DNA of 64,000 nucleotides from Myrica gale (taxonomy: Eukaryota > Streptophyta > Magnoliopsida > Fagales > Myricaceae). Shown here in pieces: positions 23,290-34,586 of the stretch. Location: assembly GCA_963930655.1 (NCBI GenBank), contig OZ005605.1:627501-691500 (forward strand), in the 5' to 3' direction. The notes under the pieces were generated by a model. It did not search any database and had not been told where the DNA came from. It saw nothing but the letters and a program-made list of their open reading frames with translations. The translations under genes and the position numbers were made by a program. Positions within the stretch are counted from its first letter, which is position 1. Every line of letters starts with the position of its first letter.

Positions 23290-23660
23290 ATGGAGGTGCT
23301 ACAGTTACAACACGAGTCTGAGGAAAGGCCATTTACAGAAATACAAATTTTCACCGAGGTTTTGGGGACGAAAGCGAGCTACGTGCATGCTTTAGGCTAT
23401 TCAGTACAGCAAGTTGGATCATTGTTTTCAATGTTGTCTCTTGATCTGGCCCGGAGATTGGATAAGGCTAGAGTAGGAATAGAGGAGATGAGGGCTAGGC
23501 AGAAGGAATATGATGATATTATTATCAAGCAAGCAGAAATGTAGAGGACGATGCGAGAGCAGCGAGAGTATTTGGAGCAGCAGCAGTGAAAGCAACAATA
23601 GAAGAAAGAACAGAGGCTGCAACGAATGCAGCAATAAAAGCATGAGCGATGGAGCACATA
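23290..23660 (+). pseudogene. CACTA (En/Spm) transposase-associated remnant
   Basis: The frame from 23290 contains an I-F-T-E-V-L-G-T-K-A-S-Y-V-H block. This resembles the conserved block of plant Ptta/En/Spm-type transposase proteins. It is followed by a glutamine/arginine-rich coiled-coil tail. A TAG at 23542 and further stops interrupt the tail. No CACTA termini were found nearby, so it is a partial relic. Confidence 0.5.
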
Positions 23661-24363
23661 AGACAACTCACAGCATATTTGGTACCCAAATAGAGACTTG
23701 GGTAGATTTTCTTGAGACTTGATTTCGATTATATATTTATTTATTAATATGACAATTAAATATTTGTAAACAATTGTGGAGGAAACCCGACCCCAAACCT
23801 GATTTGGATAGCCCTCCTTAGTCTCAGTACTTGATAGTCCCTCTCTCATTCGACTCTCACTCAACAATCCCCTCTCTCACTCTCATGAAGGCTCTCAGTT
23901 GTCGCATCTCTGTCTTGGCCGGTCTCTTTTTTTACTCTCTCGATTTTTTTTTAAATTTCAAATTGATGTTAAAAATTAAGTTTATTAATATATAAAAATA
24001 CCAAAAATACAACATGCCTTGAAACATTAAAAAATATATTTGATGTAACAACTAAATACCGGAAATTATAATATTTTTAATGAAATAATGCGTTTGAAGC
24101 TTCACAATATGTCTTTGTCCAAGTGTTTTTGTAAGGACAGACAGTTCTGCTACGCGGTTGAAAAAGGCACCTCAACGGCTCAACGTATGGAGTCCGAGTT
24201 ACCCACGAGCTCAAGTTCTCCTAATGTACTGCAACAGGGGAAGAGACAAAGAGGGGGATCAAATTAGTCTAGCATTTATGATTCATCGTTCCTCTTTTAA
24301 AAGGAAAAAGCAGCTATATATCTTGGGAATAATTTATGACAAAATACTAAATTCTCTATCCTC

Positions 24364-24371
24364 TATATATT
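24364..24371 (+). promoter_or_regulatory. Candidate TATA box of the MYB gene
   Basis: TATATATT lies 128 bases upstream of the start codon, which suits a short 5' UTR of about 100 bases. An alternative TATATA stretch lies at about 24315. No transcript evidence is available. Confidence 0.4.
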
Positions 24372-24498
24372 ATCAACCTATCTAATTCACCAGCCATATA
24401 TCCAAAGCATCTGGGGATTAAGTTGTCCCTTTGCGATATACTCTGGTCGCTAGCTTTCAGGGAGCCATAAAGCTCTTTCTACTTTGTTAGTATCAACG

Positions 24499-26329
24499 AT
24501 GGGCAGGTCTGCATCCTGTGAAAAGGTGGCCGGGCTCAAGAAAGGGCCATGGACACCTGAGGAAGACCAGAAGCTCTTGGCTTACATCGAAGAACACGGC
24601 CAGCTTGGAAGCTGGCGAGCCTTGCCTGCAAATGCTGGTAATTTGCGAGGACCCTTAACTGAATAAATAAAATCAAACTGTCATGGATTGCTTACTTTCA
24701 CGACATGACTAGCTAGTTGGCGAGCTTCTTTTCATTCTTTTTGTTGTGGTTTGTTAGGGCTTCAGAGATGTGGGAAGAGCTGTAGATTGAGATGGACTAA
24801 TTACCTCAGGCCCGACATAAAAAGAGGAAAGTTCAGCCTCCAGGAAGAACAGACCATCATTCAGCTCCATGCTTTTCTTGGGAACAGGTAATCTTTGAAA
24901 GAGAAGCCGCTATCTCTTACTGTTTCCAACACTATTGTAAGTTTTGTGTAAGTTTATAGCTCATAAATGTATTGAGCAAGGAAAAAGCACGTAAAAAGAG
25001 CTTCATGCAATAGATTTCGGTTATTGTGCTAAGCACGATAAGCTAACATGCTTAGCACAATAACCCAATCCCCATGCATCCACAGTACTGAGCACATGTG
25101 AGTGCCATTTAAACACAGAAAAAAACACGCCCTGTTCACATGGTCGAAGAAGATGTTTGTTCCATTAGACTTAATTTATCCTGGGCTAGCTCCAAACGAA
25201 GTATAGTAAATGTATATTCAAAATGTAAAACGGAGACCGAGAGGGGTATGAACGTCGAACTGCTATGCGTAATACAAGAGCCCGGCCCGCACCTTCACGA
25301 TTATCCTTATCTAATCTGTCATAAAAACAAAAATTATCTCCTTTTTGTTACATTTTTCTTTTCTTTACTTCTAGATGGTCAGCTATAGCAAGTCACTTGC
25401 CCAAGAGAACCGATAATGAGATCAAGAACTACTGGAACACACGTCTCAAGAAAAGACTAATTAAGATGGGCATTGATCCAGTGACCCACAAACCCAAGAG
25501 CGACGCCATCAGCTCCGGCAGTGGCCAGTCCATTGACGTAGCCAATATAAGCCACACGGCTCAGTGGGAGAGCGCCCGGATAGAAGCCGAAGCCAGACAT
25601 GTAAGAGAGTCCAAGCTTGTCTCTAACCCTATGCAACAACAGCTCAACTCCACTGCTCCGTCTCAGCTCATTATGAACAAAACCCTAGCTCAACCTGCAC
25701 TACCTTCTTGCCTTGAGGTAGTCGAAGCATGGGAAGGGGTACTGTTGAAATCAAGTATTACCGGCATATTCCCAAACACCGGTGACGAACTTGAGTCCCA
25801 AACATCAACGATGAACTTCTCAGATGAGAACGGATTCCACGTCCAATCCGTTGCACTCAGTGAAAGCACAGCTGCCGCAGCAGTCGATTTCGCCAAAAGC
25901 TCTGTTGTATGCGGAGGTAGGATTATAAAAGAAGTCGGTCACATGCCGGAGGAACTCAAAGAAAGATTTGATAGCACAACAGCATTGCAGGACATGACTT
26001 GCACTCCGGAAAATGCATGGTTTGCTGACTCTTTCAGGGCTGGGAATGAAAACTTTCTGCTCTCAAATCTCATGGAAGGTTTCAAAGATATCTCCGTTTA
26101 TAATTGCGACAACCAGAATTCATTGGACCGCGGGAAACAAATTGGGGACAAGAGCTGCAGCGGTAACTTTGATGAAGCTAACATGAACTACTGGAACAGC
26201 ATACTGAATTTGGTGAATGCTTCGTCGTCTGGTTCGCCTTGTTCTGAAAAGGTCAAAAATTGTCTATCGAGAGGTAGAAGGATAATTAGGCATTGTGGAA
26301 GTTTACCACATCAAGATAATAATAAATAA
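24499..26329 (+). CDS. MYB106-like: R2R3-MYB transcription factor, subgroup 9 (MIXTA-like, MYB106/MYB16 type)
   Basis: Three exons join in frame: 24499-24637, 24758-24887 and 25375-26329, coding 407 residues. The exon 2 length of 130 bp and the intron phases are those usual for plant R2R3-MYBs. R2 is at about residues 14-64 and R3 at about 67-115, followed by the subgroup 9 motif A-Q-W-E-S-A-R near residue 152 and the conserved tail [10 protein letters not shown]. The family (Arabidopsis MYB106/NOECK, MYB16; snapdragon MIXTA) acts in the nucleus to shape conical cells and trichomes and to switch on cuticle genes. Oddities: R2 has one extra residue between its first two tryptophans (20 instead of 19), the N-terminus has an extra alanine, and the protein runs 29 residues past the normal end. 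It may be a diverging paralog. The start is chosen because M-G-R-S is the family N-terminus. Confidence 0.93.
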
Positions 26330-26809
26330 GAACTTCAACCAGAAGCCATTTAATCACTACTCCTATCAAAGAATATTATTTCTTTCCGACTCAACAAAAA
26401 AATCAACCACAACGATTTCTCGTCTACGTAGTTCCTGTTTCTTTTGTTTTTTTAAGCTTTGATTTATTTCAGTGTAGGTGGTCTGGATCAGATCTTATTG
26501 GAACTTAGCGTCAACATAAACCAGGGAGGATGACAAGAGGTCTCGACGTAAGGAATTCACTCGATATCTCTCATCACTTATTGACGGAATACTGATCAGT
26601 GCAGTAGAAGCTTCATTCAATGGACGGACTTTAGGGTCCGTTTGTTTCGTTGTAAAGACCTTAAATATATTTTCTAAAAAATATTTTTCAATGTTTGGCT
26701 CTAGTTGTATTTTCCGTAATCTTATATGATTCATGAATAAAATAAAAAATCGATTGAATGATATGAAACTGAAATTTTAAGTAAATTACAAAATTTTCTA
26801 CATTCAATT

Positions 26810-27421
26810 CTATTTTCTACATTCAATTCTATTCACATAAACCAATAAAATGTTATCCTCTTCGGTAAGATACTTTGACTTTTTTTTCCATAACACTAAA
26901 TGCTTAAGAACATTGGCAATCACCTTAAAGAATGGATAAAATCGCTTGTTAGTCCTTATCTCTGGAGGTGTAGAGCCATCAGGTTGTTTGATAACAAACG
27001 TGTACAACCGTAAAATTGCTCTAAGAACAAGTCCAAAGTATCGGTGCACAGTCTCTATTGATCGAAATAATCTTCCACCAACCACTCGAAGCCTCACATT
27101 ATGTCCAATAATATGTAAGAACATAAATAGTTGTTCCTTAATGGACATACGAACAGTCTCATGCAGTAAACGGTTCTCAGCAAGAGTTTTGCATAACTTA
27201 AAAAATACAGTCGGTTTCATTCGTATTTGGTCAACACAGCGATAATCAGCTCCATAAACAATACTGTTGATATAAATATCTCTCTCATGAGCTCGATTAA
27301 TATGGGGTTGTCTAGGTAATCGATTGAGCTTACGTCTAATGTCATCTAGAATTAAACGACCCACAACCATAACACAAACAGCTGCTCCCATAACTGCTGC
27401 CTTTTTCTGATTATCATCCAT
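26810..27421 (-). pseudogene. Harbinger transposase, N-terminal part only
   Basis: The 203-residue frame contains the helical N-terminal domain seen in plant HARBI1-like nucleases/transposases, including a V-D-Q-I-R-M block and the R-R/K-F-Y-P-F/Y-F-K end of that domain at about residue 165. The DDE nuclease core, which normally starts a few residues later with G-A-I-D-G-T-H, is missing and replaced by unrelated sequence up to a stop. The element therefore cannot catalyse its own transposition. I cannot tell whether a short product is made. Confidence 0.8.
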
Positions 27422-27749
27422 CTAGACAAGAGAAATCAGACACTTGTTGAGAGATAAAATGATTATATCAGAAAAACAGTTCAAAAATCTTTACATATCT
27501 CAATACAAGGAACAGATTCAAGAATGAGCATTGGAGAATGAATGTAGACACGACAACAATAGGGAAAGAAAATTTTCATTCTAGCAATTCAAAACAAGCT
27601 AACAGAATACATACCTGAATGAAAAAATGAAAAGAGAAATAGAAAATCATTATTCTAAATATGCTCCTTTAAACATTATAAACTCTCGAGAAAATGGCAT
27701 CGTCACCATCAAAACTGCAAACTACTTTCTCCTTTCACTTGCATCTCTC

Positions 27750-27915
27750 CTCAAACCATGCTTCATAACAGGAAAAAAGTCGAGAAAAGAAGCAATTGCA
27801 GAAGGCAGGATGCAGCTCATGGAAATGGTTCAAGACATGCCCGAGTCTTGTTACTAGCTCTCTCTAAAAGATATTGTAGATGAGCAGAATATTCTGGAAG
27901 ACTTTAAAGAGGGAT
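27750..27915 (+). pseudogene. Possible host-gene fragment inside the Harbinger element
   Basis: The plus-strand frame reads E-A-I-A-E-G-R-M-Q-L-M-E-M-V-Q-D-M-P-E-S-C-Y, then a TAG, then continues in the same frame with L-S-L-K-D-I-V-D-E-Q. It has the look of a conserved plant protein interrupted by one nonsense mutation, on the strand opposite to the transposase. I cannot name the family with confidence. Confidence 0.35.
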
Positions 27916-28958
27916 ATATAAAAAGACCTCTAAAATTTACTAGATGGTGACCCTCCATTTGGATTTTTTCTTCTGGTCACCACATTCCTTGTGAGATCCA
28001 AAAGGAGCCTAAAGTTGAAAGGGTCATTGAGAAGTTCACAGACAGAGAAATTGCAGTTGATTATACACCTTAAGAAAAAACATGACATCAAAGGCAGTTT
28101 GCCTGAAGTCATCCTGCTCAGTAGGATTTCCAGCTGTGCCTTTCAGTTCCCAAAGCAAAATTACAGTTGGTATACGAGAAAAACATACACTCCACAAAGG
28201 TGCAGACAAAAAGATGCACTTGACGAGACCAATCTGTCATCTAAAAGAGAGAGAGGAAAAAAAAACTCTCAATTGAACCCAGACGTATAGAAGACAACAA
28301 AAGAAAAGCCTGAGACCACCATACAAGATATATATATATATATAAACACCTGCCATCCAATTGTCAGGAAAACACGAAAATGTCAATCAACAAAATCTAG
28401 GGGCATGAAACCAGGGGCACAAAGTACCTCAACAGCTTGTCTCTAACCAAACTCGAATCCTAGTCAAGTTGCAAGTGGGTTTCTGGTCTACCTGGTTATC
28501 CAAAACTAGCGCATTAAGTGATTAAAACAAATAAATAGAACCTAGCAAATAAGAAATTTATTCAATAGAAACATTAATAAAGAATAAGAAGTCTCTGTCC
28601 ACCCTCTCCGTTGAGGTTATCCTGGTCCACCTAACAAATCAGCTCGTGGACGCATGGAACGGAGAGGGCATGCGCATGTTCTGTCGTGGTACTGTCTGAA
28701 ACACACTTCGAACCCAAGCTCACGCACATATCCTTTTACAGAAACTCACGCCCATAATGACCGCCTGCAACTCTGCTTCATTACTTATTCCCATGTGAAA
28801 TTCAGCTAAGAACACAACTTGTACATCCCCCAGAGATTCACGGATCACTCCCCCACCCCCCACAAACGCTGACCCAATCAAAAATATAGTAAGAAGGTAG
28901 ATTTTTCTTCCAACTGTGCCTTTCCCGTGATAGTAGGAGACTGCACTATGGGTTCCAT

Positions 28959-29054
28959 ACCCACAGTGCCGGAGGCATCAGAGCCTCCATAGAAGGTAGC
29001 ATGAGCGCCTTGCCAGGCACCCCCACTGTAAACCCCTGGGATTCTGGCTTCAGC
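28959..29054 (-). pseudogene. Captured alpha-expansin gene fragment
   Basis: On the minus strand the frame contains A-R-I-P-G-V-Y-S-G-G-A-W-Q and H-A-T-F-Y-G-G-S-D-A-S-G-T. This is the start of the mature N-terminal (GH45-like) domain of plant alpha-expansins. Similarity ends right after S-G-T-V-G, where the family would continue with the first conserved cysteine. About 32 residues are present out of about 250. It lies within the Harbinger element, upstream of and in the same direction as the transposase remnant, so it is best explained as transposon-captured host sequence. Confidence 0.8.
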
Positions 29055-29232
29055 GATCCACATAAACGAATCTAAAGTTCACAAATCCAAAGTTCTAACA
29101 AACCAGCACGGCAAAAAATTGAAGCAATAAAGAAGCCAAAATCGAATCTAACAGAAGGATTTGCTCGATTACCTGAATCTGTGCTCAGTGTTTAGATCCA
29201 AGACTTCAAAATGTCGAGTGAGTGAGGCTGTC

Positions 29233-29236
<4 letters not shown>

Positions 29237-29274
<38 letters not shown>
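29237..29274. repeat. GA microsatellite
   Basis: About 19 GA units lie inside the Harbinger element. On the minus strand this is a CT-rich leader ending at a good splice donor (CAG followed by GTAATC near 29172). Confidence 0.9.
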
Positions 29275-29276
<2 letters not shown>

Positions 29277-29594
29277 AGGAGGAAGGAGTGCAAGAAAGGA
29301 AGGAGCGCAAGAAAGGAGAGAAACGAGCGAAATGTCGGAGGCGAAAGGAGAGAAACGTCGGGGAGGTCGGGGAGGCTGGGAAAGAAGATTCAGGACTTTT
29401 AAAAAAGAAGACACTTTCCGGAAACTTAGCCTACAATTTAGGTTGACTGAAACTTATTTACGTTGACTACACTTTTACGTGACAACCAAACATCCGAAAA
29501 TAAGTAAAATATTTTACGAAAATCAAAATTCAATAAAACAAACGGAGCCTTAATGAACTCTGTTTTACGACAGGATGATATTCCCTAGCTAGCT

Positions 29595-29656
29595 ATAATT
29601 TTCGCTTAAAGCCCAGATGGATTGCTATGCGAGAGATCTATCTTTTCTGGAATATA
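29595..29656. repeat. Second copy of the 62-bp segment at 1-62
   Basis: Identical to bases 1-62. The sequence left of it down to the Harbinger end is 42 bases of apparent host DNA. Confidence 0.9.
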
Positions 29657-32205
29657 TACAACGAATAGTAAAGATAATGGAAATATACCTAAGACGAAAA
29701 AGAGAAAAGAGAGACAAAGATATAAGTGATTACATCTAAAAGCTCAATATATATTTTAAAAGTCTTCTATTATTATATTTTGTATTATAAGTCTATACAA
29801 AGTACAAGTTAAGAGTATCTATTTATGGAGAAAATATAAAGCATGATACCTAAGATATTTTCACATTAAAACTTGAATCTCTCGAAAATATATCATATCA
29901 TAAATAGATTGTCATAATATTATCTCTAATACAAATCGGTGAATATTGAAAAAAAAATTAGAGTGGTTTAGAATTTGTTGATGCGAACAAGAATTTTGTT
30001 ACAAAATAATTTTAAATCTTTCGATTTTCAATGGGCTCGTAAAAGAAAATTATTTTCATCAAATCATTTATTTCTGTCATAATAAATATAAAAAATACAC
30101 CTATGTCATCTCACTTAACTTTTTTATTAATTTTAATAAAATTTTATTTTTTCCACTGCACTCCACAAAACTTAATTAAACTCCATTCTCGCCAAACCTT
30201 ACAATATATTTACTTTAATATTTCGGGTTTGCAAAAGCAACCGAATTGATGGCTGAGCTTAAATCGATGGACACTTAAAACAAAAATTGAACCTGAGTCA
30301 AGGGAGACCGGAGATCAGAGAGAGAGAGGGAAATATATAATTACTAGGAAACATGTTGCAGGTCATCCCAGCATTCCCATTACTGCAAGCGGACGTACGT
30401 CTCTTGAAATCTGAATCCCTTCATTAATATCGTGACATGTCATATTAATGTCAGCGCATAATGCGAGCTCAATGTCTTCTTTGGAGTGGCACCGGAATGT
30501 GCAATTCCAATTTCCGTTCCGATATTTATTAGAATCAAAAAATTTATTTCAGTTCCGTTTCAAAATAAATTAGGACCGAATTGGAACCGGATTTTTCAGT
30601 TTTTTATTTGGATTTAAAAAAATAGATTTAATTTAAATCTATTTACTCAAAAATAAATTTTATAAATTGTGTTTTGTGGCCTAAATAACTTTAAATTAAA
30701 ATTAAATAACTAAATTTAAAAATATTATTTCACTATTTCAGTACGCCAAAATAAACTCTAAATTAAAATTACAACTAAACAACTAAATTCCAAAACAAAA
30801 TAAACACTGACAAAATAAATTCTCAATTAAATTTACAAAAAAACTACTAAACAAACAATTAACCATACAAATAAGTAAACAACTAAACATTCATAAAAAA
30901 TCCAAATTGAAAGAAGCAAACTCTAAATTAAAATTATAATATTTTTTGAAATTTAAAAAAATTATATCGGAACCGGAAATTCTAGTATTTCCTCTGGAAT
31001 TTCTGGTTTCGGTTCCGATTTCGAAAATTCTCTAAAATGGAATCCAGTTCGAACCGGAATAAATACCCAACCAAATTTTGTGTTGGTAGGTGGTATTGTT
31101 TTTAAAATTTTATCAAAATTTTATTAAAATTTTGTGTTGGTAAGTGATATTAGGATTAATGAATGAGTGATAAAAGTAAAAGTAAAATTTTAAAATGTAT
31201 TGATAATGGTAAAATTTTATTAAAATTTTTGTTTAACCAAACGCCATGGTAAACTTCTTTGCAATTTTTTTGCTTTCCTTAAATAGTTTTTGTTGACGTA
31301 CGGGGTAACTCAAGCACCAAATTTAAATAGGATTAGGGATCCCTAATCTAATTCCAAGGATTAGACTTTATTTGGAGCTAGGCAAGAAATCAAATCGTTC
31401 CCCACTACAAGTCTACAACAAACTTGATTTTTTGGGACTGACAATTTAGTCCAAAAAATTGAGATTTCATCCCAAGACTCAAAAGATGTTCTGGGAATGA
31501 TTGGTCGTTCTCAACTTTGATCTTAAAAAATTATTTTGTTATGAAAATTACTTGGTGTTCTTCCTCTTTTATTATTAAACGTTCGCACATACATTAATTA
31601 TTTCGTTAATTATTTACTATTTACACGAAATATTGGCGGCCTAGCTACCGCTGTATTCCTTGGTTGTCCCATCACCCAACCTTAAAATCGTTTTCCGTTC
31701 GTTGTCTCTTGACTGCTAGGTTGGGTTAGGCGAGGGGTCGTTGGCCATAAACACGAATAGCGCGGGCCAATGTCGGCGAGTTCGTGGCCTCTACAACGAC
31801 GTCGCTTCATAGAATTTACGTCCTCAAACTTCTCCCGTTTTTTTTCCCCATTTTTTCGTGATTCGGTTTAACCAGATGGGTCAAGATCGACGAAATGGGC
31901 CTTCCTGGATAGAGTATGGGCCTCAGCCTTGTCATTTTCCTTCCTACCTTACGTGTCAAAATTACCATAAAGCAATTGCAATCCACCTGGACTGGACATT
32001 ATGGGGATAACTTACGGGGAGACTTCCTTTTCTGCCTGTTCCTTAACCCATAAGTCTGAGCCTAATATAGCAATACGGGTCAAACTTTGCTTCCTTCGGT
32101 CTTTTCAACTTCGGGTAAGGGCAGGTTTAGGCCGCGGTTAACCCAATAGAAATAAATGGTTATCTAGACTTAAGCCGTGTTAGCCAAGCAGTCATCGAAG
32201 ACTTA
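29657..32205. other. AT-rich intergenic DNA with repeat relics
   Basis: No gene is seen. About 30490-31070 holds several GGAACCGG/CCGGTTCC-type motifs at both ends of an AT-rich core, suggesting an old DNA transposon. About 31083-31250 is a small repeat with AAAATTTTATTAAAATTTT units in both orientations, ending CAAACGCCATGG. Neither has clear target duplications. Confidence 0.4.
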
Positions 32206-32387
32206 GGGGGTGTTTGTTTGTGGAAATTTCGGGGAATATTCTCGAAATTTTGGGAATCTTTACTTTATTGAGATTTATTGGGGTTTGTGAAAAGTGAAGT
32301 GTGTAGGTGTAAAAGTTAAAAATTTTGGAGTGTGTTTGTTTTGTTGGAAATTTCGAACCCCGATTAATTGGGGAAACAAACGCCCCC
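32206..32387. mobile_element. Tourist-like MITE with TTA target duplication
   Basis: The 182-bp element has ends GGGGGTGTTTGTTTGTGG and the complement of GGGGGCGTTTGTTTCCCC. It is flanked by TTA on both sides (32203-32205 and 32388-32390). It has no significant coding frame, fitting a non-autonomous PIF/Harbinger derivative. Confidence 0.75.
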
Positions 32388-33713
32388 TTAATCTTCCTCC
32401 TATAACATTTCCTTTTTATTGTAATATATGCATTGAATCGGTAATATTTTCATATATTTTAAAATTTTCACCCAATTTGACTTTTAATAGACGAGAAAAA
32501 TTGAGAATATCTTCAAATTATTCTCTACAATTTTGTGTGCAACGTGTGTTGATGTTCTCCTAAGGCTTTTTTAATCCTAAATAAATGTTAGTTTTAGTAT
32601 AGGGCGGCTTTCAATCCATGGCTCAATTTTTTAGTTATTATTTAAATAAATAGGAAAATAAAATTAGGCCACCTCTTGAAAAGTTACTAGTGTACTTACT
32701 AGCTAGGACTATTAAAAATAAATAAAGAAAACTTGTGTTGTGTTGTCCTCGAACACTGGTAACATGATTTGCACAACTAATTTTTTCTACTCATTTTTTG
32801 AAAGTTTCCAACTTGAATATGTAAGATTAAAGTCAAAATCAAATTAATCTTGCCACCTACCATGTCTCTCTCTTTAATTTGGTATTTGAATTAAACGGTT
32901 TAATTTAGAAAGAGATAAATACAAAGTGTGGATCCTATAATATTTAATGCAAATTTTAAATTATTCTATATATATTATTATTATTATTTCCGAATTGCAC
33001 CATCTAATTAAGATCATAAATTAGAGAGAATCGTTATTCTATGAGAAGAGTTAACCGAACGCAAAGTCAAATTGGAATTGAATGGTTTAAGGTAACAAGA
33101 ATTTTAGAACACCTATGTACTCATGTCACTTTTTTTTAGTTATATATATATACATGTATTGATGGAATTTGAAATCAATCAAATGAAAGGCATTCTATTC
33201 TAGAAGCACATCTCTGAGGACTAGTTGTAGTAGCAATATGAAGAAAATTTTCCCAATTCCAATAATTTTGTAATGAATATAAAATGGTAGAAAAAGCATA
33301 TATTCATGTATTAATTAGGAGAAAAATTCACAACTCACGATTTTTATACACATGTACGTACCGATGGAACTTAACTCACGATCATGTAATCGTGGCATGC
33401 TTTTGTTTCTTTACATGCCAAAGAAGCAGACCTGGCCAAAATATCAAGGGTTGAGATCGACATGCCTTTTGCTGCCAATCATGACTCAATTATAGAGATC
33501 AATATAATTTATTTTCTATAAATTTTTACTCAAACTATATGAAATAATTCAGAAAAAAATAAATATAATGGATAAATTATACAATGTTGTATTTTTTTGT
33601 AATTTTTTATTACCTTTTATTATATTTATTATTGCATAATGCTGATGAAAAATTATAAAATATCCTAATCAAAGTATGAGCCATGCATCATAATTACATT
33701 TACCTTTAGCTTT
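32388..33713. other. No recognisable gene
   Basis: AT-rich intergenic sequence with only short frames and short TATA runs near 33140. Confidence 0.4.
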
Positions 33714-33924
33714 AGGTAGTGTTTGTTTTTCGAAACGTTGGGTGTTTAAAATATTGGAGTATTGAAGTTGGTGAAAAAGTGAAGAGATAAATGATTTAAA
33801 TAAATTTTTTATATTTATTTAGAGTGAAAGTGATGATTTAATGTGGAGTGAGAGAATTTTAAAGAATTATTTTATTAAGGTAGAAATTTTAGAAGTCCAA
33901 AATATTATCTCCCAAACGCCACCT
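33714..33924. mobile_element. MITE, copy 1 of a family also at 44181
   Basis: The ends AGGTAGTGTTTG and CAAACGCCACCT are inverted copies. The interior shares long runs with 44181-44394, such as GAATTTTAAAGAATTATTTTATTAAG. It has no coding capacity. No clear target duplication is visible. It lies about 100 bp upstream of the NST1-like gene's leader, where it could contribute to the promoter. Confidence 0.75.
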
Positions 33925-34219
33925 CAGTCCCTGAATCCACCAATGAATGTCCGGTTCAATCTATTCAGTCGGGCTGTCCAAGCCCTCCGGTTCAGTCATT
34001 GAGCATATTGTTTGTATTTTTCTTGCAGTCCTTCATTATTTATGTTTTTCTTCCTCTGTCTTATCGTTTCACGCTCTCTCTCTCTTCTTACACTTTCTTC
34101 GCTGGTAAAGGAACGAACGAGCCGCGCGACGGATTCGACCCGATACGCACGAAACCTAAACCCGAATATCAGACCGCACTGAATCGCCTCTCTGAATTTC
34201 GGCTCTCATTGTCTTGGCC

Positions 34220-34525
34220 ATGAACTTCCAATCTGTAAGTCTCCGAACCCCTCCTCACCCTTTCGATTGAGATAGACTCGCACAATCGGAGCTCCGGAAG
34301 ACTCCGTTTCATTTGGAACCGCACATAAATTAATCTATTTCGAGCTTAGTGCTCGGGTTAATGTTGTATTGTGGGGACACTAATGGTGGATGTGGTTTTT
34401 TTCTAATGCTTTTAGGGTTCTCGAAGTTTCGGCGAATTAGTATCATCTGGTGCTTGATTTCTGCGAGAAATTAGAGCTAGGGTTTTCCGTTTGAAACATT
34501 GTTTCAGGAGATTCTGGGTTGTGCT
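34220..34525 (+). promoter_or_regulatory. Predicted 5' UTR intron and short upstream ORF of the NST1-like gene
   Basis: A good donor (GTAAGT at 34235) and acceptor (GTTTCAG ending at 34507) suggest a 273-bp leader intron. After splicing, an ATG at 34220 would open an 11-codon upstream ORF ending in TGA at 34526-34528, before the main start at 34587. Such uORFs often lower translation. There is no transcript evidence here. Confidence 0.4.
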
Positions 34526-34586
34526 TGACTTTAGGGTTTGTTGTGTTTGATTCGAGACGGGGAAGATAGGCGTGGGCTAGAGGATA

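Larger units (their letters stand above)
26634..29549 (-). mobile_element. PIF/Harbinger element, non-autonomous, carrying an expansin fragment
   Basis: The 2.9-kb element is flanked by TTA on both sides (26631-26633, 29550-29552), the target duplication typical of PIF/Harbinger. Its ends are inverted (GGGTCCGTTTGTTT on the left, the complement of GGCTCCGTTTGTTT on the right), with matches continuing patchily inward. A truncated transposase reads leftward on the minus strand. A fragment of an alpha-expansin gene lies at 28959-29054 on the same strand, and a GA microsatellite at about 29237-29274 sits in what looks like its untranslated first exon. It lies 300 bp downstream of the MYB stop codon. 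Confidence 0.85.

Noticed and set aside
23397-23867. 156-codon Cys/Ser-rich minus-strand frame
   Set aside because: It lies opposite the CACTA-like remnant and its Gln-rich tail; composition follows the repeat and no domain is seen.
29161-29466. 101-codon frame full of Arg-Glu repeats, and the opposite Ser/Leu-rich frame
   Set aside because: Both are made by the GA microsatellite inside the Harbinger element and are not protein genes.
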